In this document: positions 58,385 through 64,000 of the stretch, piece by piece | Numbering within the stretch: the first letter of the stretch is position 1 | Layout: every line of letters starts with the position of its first letter | Source of the DNA: Bacidia rubella | Lineage: Eukaryota > Ascomycota > Lecanoromycetes > Lecanorales > Ramalinaceae | Assembly: GCA_032158265.1 (NCBI GenBank) | Contig: JAVTIF010000009.1 | Span: 930,001 to 994,000 of the forward strand | DNA: 64,000 bases | Direction: 5' to 3' | The notes under the pieces: generated by a model | Told to the model about the DNA's origin: nothing | Databases searched by the model: none | Seen by the model: the letters and a program-made list of their open reading frames with translations, nothing else | Made by a program: the position numbers and the translations under genes

Positions 58385-60300
58385 GCGATTTGGGGGCTAA
58401 AGTTTTAGCTGCAACTAAGACTTCGAAAGAATAAGAAAAGACCTAGGACACTAATTTAAATAATGAATATACTAATTAGTTAGCGAAGAAGTATGTAAAA
58501 CGCACCCCGAAGCTAAAGAAGTTAGTTATCCGTGCGCCCGGCAGCTTTATTTTAATTTTACGCAGCCGTTTCGAAGAAGATTTAAGCATAAGCACAAATA
58601 ATAAAAATAAGACCTTCTTAGAAAACGACTTAGAGAAAAAAACAAGTATAGTTAAGAAAATCAAGTTTAAGGGCCTAGTACAAGAAAATAAGTTATTGTT
58701 TATAGAGCAATAATTTGTCGTTAACGATTATAAAGACGAAGATAAAGACTTTAAGCAAAAAAATTTAATTAAAAGGTTGCTAATATTTTAATACTATAAT
58801 AAAGGAAAAGGAATAAAACAAGCGAAAAAGAAACAGGTATTTATATTTATACAAAATAAATATATTATGCTTAAGGTTATAGATAAGCATAATATCTTTA
58901 AAAACATAAAGAATATTAAAACGTTCGTAGCTGCTATTAATAGAAGACCTGAATTCTAATATAGAGCAATTTCTAACTTAGTGAAACGGAACTTTAATTA
59001 AGAGAAAAAAGCTTTTTAGCTAAAGCGTAATATAACCGAAAAGAAGATTAAAGTCTATATACTAAAATAAAAATATAATAGATTATTGCGTATATTATAA
59101 TAGATAAATAAGTAGCTATAAAGCTTAGAAACAAAGGCAAATATTTATAAAAATAAACTTAACCGAATTCGCTATAGCCGTAAAACCTACCGCAAAAAGG
59201 CGGATATAGCCTAGCTCGAAATCGCTAAGCTTAAAAAACAAATTCTTAAACTATAAAAGAAACAAGTTTTTTATTATTATAATTCTAAAAACTCTAAGCT
59301 AAAAAAAGAAATAGCGGGTCTTTACTATATAGTTTTCGTAAAAAACAATCTATTTAGCTTTGCTAATCTAGTTAAAATATTAATATCCGCTATCTTAATC
59401 TTAGAAAATTCAAAGATACTAATAACCGAGAAGAATATAATATTTAATATAATCAAATCGATTCTAAGTTATATTATAGCGCTATCCTTTTTTCTATCGA
59501 AAAATATATAATCTAGTTCGTTCGCGATTATTATGAGGCTATAGTATTTAATATAGTTAAAACTAGAGCTAGCAATAATATACTCGATTTTTATTTTACT
59601 TTTAAAAAGATAATAACTAACCTTTACAATATATTCGGGGATTTTAATATAATAGCAAAGGCTAATACCCTGCTCTATAACCTTAAATTTCCGATAAAAG
59701 CTAAAAAAAAGACGAAATATTTAATAAATTTTATATTTACTTTTCTATTGCTATCGTACTTATAAAGCTCAGTAACTTCTATAAAATCTTAAATTTTAAG
59801 CGAACGATTAGCTATCGCCTCCGCTAGAAAATTGTAAATAGCGTATTCTATAGCAGCTTCGCTAACTATATTAACCGAATTCGGAATACTAATCTCAATA
59901 TATAATAGGCTGACGCCGCTAATCCAATTAAGAGAGAAAAGTATATAAACTAGAATACAAGCTTATAGTTAAAGAGTAATAGCGCTTGCAAATCTAGGCT
60001 AGCTAGTAATAAGAGTTTTATTAAACGATTAGCTTATATTATAGCTAAGCTATATAAAAAAAGACGATATATAAAATATAATTAGAAAAGTCATTTTTTT
60101 AAGAATAAGAATGCGTTTTATAAGAGTAAGCCTTAGATATTAAATAATGACTTAGCTATTTAACTTAAGTTAGCTGAAGTTATTCCTGCTGAGTTAGAAG
60201 CTGCTTAAAAAACGGAAAACGCTTAATCTCTAGAATAAGTTATCTCTAGGGACTAAAGCGTAAAATATATAGAAGAATCAAAAAATTGGAAAACTAAATA
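58385..60300 (+). pseudogene. GyL gag
   Basis: The N-terminal part (58385-59300) is Lys-rich and includes K-L-K-K-Q-I-L-K-L near 59230, a likely coiled coil. From about 59460 the frame reads K-L-Y-Y-S-A-I-L-F-S-I-E-K-Y-I, F-V-R-D-Y-Y-E, L-Y-N-I-F-G-D-F and then a Phe-rich helix region, fitting the capsid of fungal Gypsy Gag, where a D-x-L-x-x-(I/F)-F-G-D-(P) block is typical. A frameshift seems to occur near 59725. Stops stand mostly at Gln or Trp sites. An antisense open stretch at 58664-58476 is a by-product. Confidence 0.72.
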
Positions 60301-60429
60301 GTGCTAGGAGATAAAAAGCTCGCTATTTTATATCTTTTTTTTAGCTATTTAGATATAAAGACTTAGCTATAATAGAGCTAATAATTAAACTTTAAAAGAG
60401 AATTATTAATATATAATAAAGCAAAGTAT

Positions 60430-60800
60430 ATTATTTACTTTATTAATACTAGAGTATTAATGTTTAGCTTTATTAACGTTTCTTTAATAAATAAGTATTA
60501 TTTAAATAGTATATCTCTCGCAAAGCCATACTATCTGAAGCTAGCAGACGATTAATATATATCTAATATTACTTATACTGCCCAAGTGACATTTTAGCTT
60601 AGAGATTATATTGATAAATAGTAGTATATAATTATTAATCTCGGCAAGTTCAATTTTATACTAGATATACTATAGCTAAAACTTTATAACTTTGACTTAA
60701 AGTTCTTAATTAGGATTTTAATTTTCTAGTCCGACTATTATATTAGCTATTGCTTTTAGTATTGCAAGTTTATAACAATTAATAATAAAAATATAGCAAC
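60430..60800 (+). pseudogene. GyL protease
   Basis: The plus frame reads Y-F-I-N-T-R-V-L-M-F-S-F-I-N-V-S, with N-T-R at 60445-60453 in the place of the catalytic D-T-G (both changes are G to A). It continues with A-D-D, I-T-Y-T-A-Q-V, L-G-K-F-N-F-I-L-D-I-L, matching the retropepsin order with the second hydrophobic-G/D-x-x-(F/W)-L turn. The active-site substitutions make it inactive. Confidence 0.8.
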
Positions 60801-61240
60801 GTCCCCGAAAAAGAATATTTCTGAGTATAATATCGCCGAAATATCAGTTTATATTTTCTAGAATATAGCTAAGTTATTTTATAATAAGGTAATCGCGATA
60901 TAGCTTTAGTACTTTAAAATACTTAATTCTTTAGAAGAAAATAAAGAAAAAACCGCTATATTTATAGCTAACATAGCCGCTATTATAGCGGAAAACTACG
61001 AAAAATTCTTTAATAAAATAAAAAAAGCACTTTTTATAGACAATATACTAAAGGCGAAAATATTTAAAGAATACTATAAATAGCTATTAGTCTAGAATTT
61101 TAAAGAAACTAATAAGCTATTACTAAGAAAAATGATTAACTACTATATCGATTTAAAAGAAAAAGCAACTTTTCTCGCTAAGAAAGTTTACAATATATTA
61201 AAAGAATAGGCAACTATTATTAAGAAATATATCGATAATA
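60801..61240 (+). pseudogene. GyL linker between protease and RT
   Basis: This is one of the least damaged coding pieces in the window: 60940-61210 reads almost without stops, with E-E-N-K-E-K-T-A-I-F, then Y-Y-I-D-L-K-E-K-A, V-Y-N-I-L-K-E and I-I-K-K-Y-I-D-N-M. The H-x-I-D-L-x-x-G…(I/V)-Y-x-L…L-x-x-Y-(I/L)-(D/E) string is the conserved lead-in to Gypsy RT. The next expected block, G-x-I-R-P-S, is missing because GyR starts here. Confidence 0.8.
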
Positions 61241-62030
61241 TGTTGTAATCCGACCTAGCATGCTCATTTTGATATTGCTCGGTTAAACCTCGGTACGGCT
61301 GGCAAAACCTCGGCTTAACGACTCCTATTATTGTAAATTGAAGCTTAATACAAAAACGTATTAAAAGCCGACGTATTGAAGCTTTAGCTTATAGTATTTA
61401 ATATTAGATGCCCGTTTTTCTCTTTTTTATCTTTTTTATCTTTAATATTTTCGTTAGTTAAAGCCCTACAAAAGCGGTTTTATATTACTAAGCTAGGTAG
61501 ATAATTAATATTATACTAAAAATCCTTAACTATTATGATATTTAAAAGATAATATCATAAAACAAAACCTCTTTTAAAATGTCGATAGTTTAGTCCGTTC
61601 TAATACTAGGTTCTATAGTCCTAACAGCTAGGTCCTATCCCGTTTAAATAGCAATTTATATTAATAAATCCGATATAACTTGAATATAAAACTAAATCAG
61701 GCCTGATAAGAGTTAGCTGTCGGAAAAATAATCTAGTATTAATAAGAGCTAGCCGTTAGAAAAGCAATTTAATAGATTACGAGTAATCGATTTTAGAAAA
61801 AATATTATTAAAACAAAGAGTTCTTATATTTATATAATAAATTAATATACTATTAGTAATATATTCCTCAATAGCAAACAAGCTAGCTATGCTCGAAAAG
61901 CTCGCTATTTATTTAAAAGAAAACTAAATTATTTAATTCGTTATTTTATTAACTCTTTTTATATTTACTAAGTTAATAAACTCTATATAGAATATTACTA
62001 TAATTGAATAATTCGAAATATACATCGAAG
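61241..62030 (+). repeat. GyR 5' LTR and leader (internal border unknown)
   Basis: It starts TGTTGTAATCC. It has the repeated word AAACCTCGG (61285 and 61306 region) and an imperfect tandem duplication of about 35 bp (61706-61740, 61741-61775). The LTR end cannot be fixed without its partner; a CCTCA near 61871 is one candidate. The primer-binding site was not identified. Confidence 0.55.
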
Positions 62031-62039
62031 CTAACAGAA

Positions 62040-62985
62040 AATCAGAAAAACTATTAATAATAATCGGAATACTATAATTATCTATAGATTATATTATATT
62101 AATAATATAAATAGCCGAGAAACTGAAAAAAATCTATAATAACAAAAACAAAAAGATTATATTATTTAAAAAATAAAACTTAAAACGTATTAAAAAGCTA
62201 GTCGCTAATATAGCTATAAATAAAATAAAAACAACTAAAAAATGAGATAATAAGTTATTATTTTAGGTTAAACTATGAACAATTTGATTTTCTAATTCTA
62301 AATTATTTTTAAATAATAAAAACAATAAAATTAACTATAACGTATAAAAGATAAATATAATTTAGAAGCTCGAATTCAATTTTAATTATTATTATTATAT
62401 TCAAGACTAAGTTATTTATATTAATAGTCGTTTTACTAGTAATATAGCCGAATATATTTATATTCGTTTTAAACTAGATACTTATAATTTTATTAAGGAT
62501 ATAGACGAATTCTTTAAATACTTAGATAAGCTTTATATAAATTAAGATAAAAAAATCAATAATAAATGCAAATACCGCGATCTTAATTAGGGAAATCGCT
62601 TTTTTAAAGAATTTTAATCAAACTTTATTATACTAGTATTAGAGCTAGAACAAATAGATAAATAGATTATTAACGATTTAGAAAAAAAGATTAATCGCTA
62701 GCTATATAATTGCCTTATTAATAACTAGGATATAAAGAATTTATTAGTTTAATTTTATTATTATTTAGAAACAATTAATAATGCTATTTATAATTATAAT
62801 TAAAATAGCAAACGATTAGTCCCTGCTTAAAAGCTATAAATTATTTGTATTTTTGTTTAAGCGATAGCTTTTATTAGAGTAGTAATTTTTATTGCTTAAT
62901 TTATAAAAGCAGTAAGTCTAAGCTTATTATATTACCAACTTTTTTTCAAGCAAAAGGATAAGGAAGTAACTATTATATTAAGTGC
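62040..62985 (+). pseudogene. GyR gag, capsid part
   Basis: Between 62470 and 62840 the frame reads D-I-D-E-F-F-K-Y-L-D-K-L-Y-I-N, K-Y-R-D-L-N, N-R-F-F-K-E-F, L-E-L-E-Q-I-D-K and N-C-L-I-N-N, then Y-Y-Y-L-E-T-I-N-N-A-I. This is the capsid layout of fungal Gypsy Gag, where a short F-x-x-F-x-x-x-F segment precedes the (L)-x-x-x-(L) pair and an L-x-x-x-D-x-A-x-R end. Stops fall at Gln, Trp or Arg sites. The upstream part (62040-62470) is Lys-rich and colinear with it. Confidence 0.75.
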
Positions 62986-62986
62986 T

Positions 62987-63028
62987 TACTTTAAATATAA
63001 TAAAACAAAATATTATACCTTTAAATAT
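62987..63028 (+). pseudogene. GyR zinc knuckle, all ligands lost
   Basis: The frame reads Y-F-K-Y-N-K-T-K-Y-Y-T-F-K-Y. The four Tyr at ligand spacing fit C-x2-C-x4-H-x4-C exactly, with every Cys (G to A) and the His (C to T) turned into Tyr. It follows the capsid directly, as expected for the RNA-binding knuckle of Gag. Confidence 0.8.
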
Positions 63029-63300
63029 AAATCCGGAGGGTTATTTTATAACCCTATAGACATTAATAAGGTCAATATTAATAATAACAAGCAAAAAGAA
63101 TAGGAACACGCTAATAACTCTAAGCCTAAATCTGAAAAAAACTCGAAAAACGAATAACTTCTACTGATAATGCGGTTAAAGATAATAAAATCAGGATATT
63201 ATTATTAAATAGCTATAGATATCCCTAGAATAATCTTTTTATACTAAAACCTTTTATAGAAACTTATATTATAAATAGTTTATATAAATAAATAAAAATA

Positions 63301-63640
63301 AAAAAACTTATTAATACTAATGCTACTAATTATACTTTTATTAATATCGATTTTGCGTATTTTTTTCCAAAAAAGTTTAATATCGTATTTATGCTTTTAA
63401 ATAAGCCTAAACTAATATAGATATACAATAGAATTGACCGTTGATTTATTATTTATATTCTTTATATAACACTAATTATCCGAAAGAAAACTATTTAGTT
63501 AGTATTGTTTTTTATTACCCGATTAAGAATATATTTATTTATTATTAGACAATTTTGGATAAAAGTTGTTAAGGCCTTTTTTGACTATAATACTTAGCGA
63601 GTATAATATCTGCTAGAAAGTTTTAAATAAACTAATATCG
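63301..63640 (+). pseudogene. GyR protease
   Basis: K-K-L-I-N-T-N-A-T-N-Y-T-F-I at 63301-63342 corresponds to the retropepsin start L-I-D-T-G-A-(T/S)-x-x-F-I, with D-T-G changed to N-T-N (63313-63321). It continues with I-Y-N-R-I-D-R, I-I-R-K-K-T-I, L-F-F-I-T-R-L and R-stop-F-W-I-K, from the I-(I/L)-G-x-(P/D)-W-(I/L) turn that ends the domain. It is inactive. Confidence 0.82.
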
Positions 63641-64000
63641 AAACTATATTTATAGACCGTTTATTATTATCCATTTTACTATAGCGGATTATAAAGGCGT
63701 TTACGCCTAAATTAAGAATGCTCCCGGCTTTAATAATAATCGAAAAAGAGATCGTAGCTATGCCGGCGGCGCGACCGGTAATAACGCCGATTTGGATTCT
63801 GAAGAGACCTATTCTATTAATAGAGGAAAACTAGAATCGACTATTAGATATTAAGGTTATTATAGTAGTACTCTTTGTAAACTATTTATTAACTAAGAAA
63901 AAGAACCGAAAAAACTTAATTTTCTTAATATTAATAATAGAGTTTAACGGATATTTAGCTCATTATAAATTACTTTAAAACTTAAAAAAACTGAATAAAA
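63641..64000 (+). pseudogene. GyR post-protease coding region, cut by window end
   Basis: The plus frame stays largely open: F-I-D-R-L-L-L-S, R-I-I-K-A-F-T-P-K-L-R-M-L-P-A-L-I and A-M-P-A-A-R-P-V-I-T-P-I, then R-P-I-L-L-I-E-E-N. It is relatively GC-rich (63730-63800). RT should follow to the right of the window. I do not recognise a specific motif. Confidence 0.55.

Larger units (their letters stand above)
58082..61240 (+). mobile_element. GyL: 5' part of a Gypsy element (LTR, gag, protease), cut by GyR
   Basis: The composition changes sharply at 58082: CpGs become common and the sequence starts TGTCATGG, a typical LTR opening. Plus-strand gag (coiled-coil N-terminus, then capsid-like region), aspartic protease and the linker that normally precedes RT follow in order. 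The frame then stops at 61240 in Y-I-D-N-M, just where GyR starts. RT, integrase and the 3' LTR should lie beyond GyR, outside this window. The 5-bp sequence before it is AGAAT; its duplicate cannot be seen. Confidence 0.82.
61241..64000 (+). mobile_element. GyR: 5' part of a Gypsy element inserted into GyL, runs off the window
   Basis: The GyL reading frame breaks at TGTTGTAATCCGACC (TG at 61241; a start at 61244 is also possible). A GC-richer LTR-like leader, gag, zinc knuckle and protease follow in the same orientation. CpG and GpC are frequent and mutation is lighter than elsewhere, so it is among the youngest insertions seen. The preceding 5 bp are TAATA, whose duplicate would lie to the right of the window. 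Confidence 0.8.

Noticed and set aside
58476..58664. A 62-codon open stretch on the minus strand
   Set aside because: Antisense to the Lys-rich N-terminus of GyL gag; the sense strand fits the element order.
1..64000. Mitochondrial or plastid origin suggested by high AT content
   Set aside because: No organellar genes, rRNA or tRNA; instead LTR elements with target duplications and RIP-type mutation, which are nuclear features.

Overview
This 64 kb window looks like a gene-empty, extremely AT-rich heterochromatic block from a filamentous ascomycete (Pezizomycotina). It is built almost entirely of LTR retrotransposons inserted into one another and mutated by C:G to T:A transitions on both strands, the pattern left by repeat-induced point mutation (RIP). 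The evidence for RIP is that conserved residues are altered in the directions it predicts (catalytic Asp to Asn, Gly to Arg/Asn, Cys to Tyr, Trp/Gln/Arg codons to stops), that no open frame exceeds about 100 codons, and that repeat copies differ mostly by transitions. I see no intact host gene, rRNA, tRNA or CRISPR array.

Layout, left to right. (1) 1-2107 is unidentified degenerate DNA, and the same locus resumes at 19399. (2) 2113-19393 is a minus-strand Ty3/Gypsy element (here GyO) with 173-bp LTRs and a perfect CTTTT target duplication. (3) Inside GyO, 3007-14205 is a plus-strand chromovirus copy (ChrA) with 157-bp LTRs and a perfect CTCTT duplication. (4) 19399-22600 is the other half of the GyO target locus. 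(5) About 22880-30630 is a second, older chromovirus on the minus strand (GyM), recognised from RT, integrase and chromodomain remnants. (6) 30633-30812 is a compound microsatellite, followed by AT-rich DNA and a small CpG-bearing patch. (7) 31397-49069 is a second copy of the ChrA family (ChrB), same strand, with ATAAT duplications. It is interrupted by (8) a minus-strand Ty1/Copia element (CopN) at 32498-39010, with 121-bp LTRs, TG...CA ends and AATAT duplications; ChrA supplies the matching empty site. (9) 49075-58081 is CpG-poor degenerate DNA that I could not classify. (10) 58082-61240 is the 5' part of a plus-strand Gypsy element (GyL: LTR, gag, protease). It is cut just before its RT by (11) another plus-strand Gypsy element (GyR) that starts at 61241 and runs off the right edge after its LTR, gag, zinc knuckle and protease.

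In life each element would have worked as a copy-and-paste unit: Gag forms the particle, protease matures it, RT/RNase H copies the RNA from a primer site next to the 5' LTR, and integrase inserts the cDNA. The chromodomains of ChrA/ChrB and GyM would have steered insertion to marked chromatin. All visible copies are dead. The points most worth following are a long extra coding-like region with a Lys/Glu-rich segment downstream of the chromodomain in both chromovirus families, a patch in ChrB that escaped mutation, CpG-rich and CpG-poor strata that follow element boundaries, a sequence module shared by a Gypsy and a Copia element, and a GC-rich repeat cluster in the Copia 3' region.
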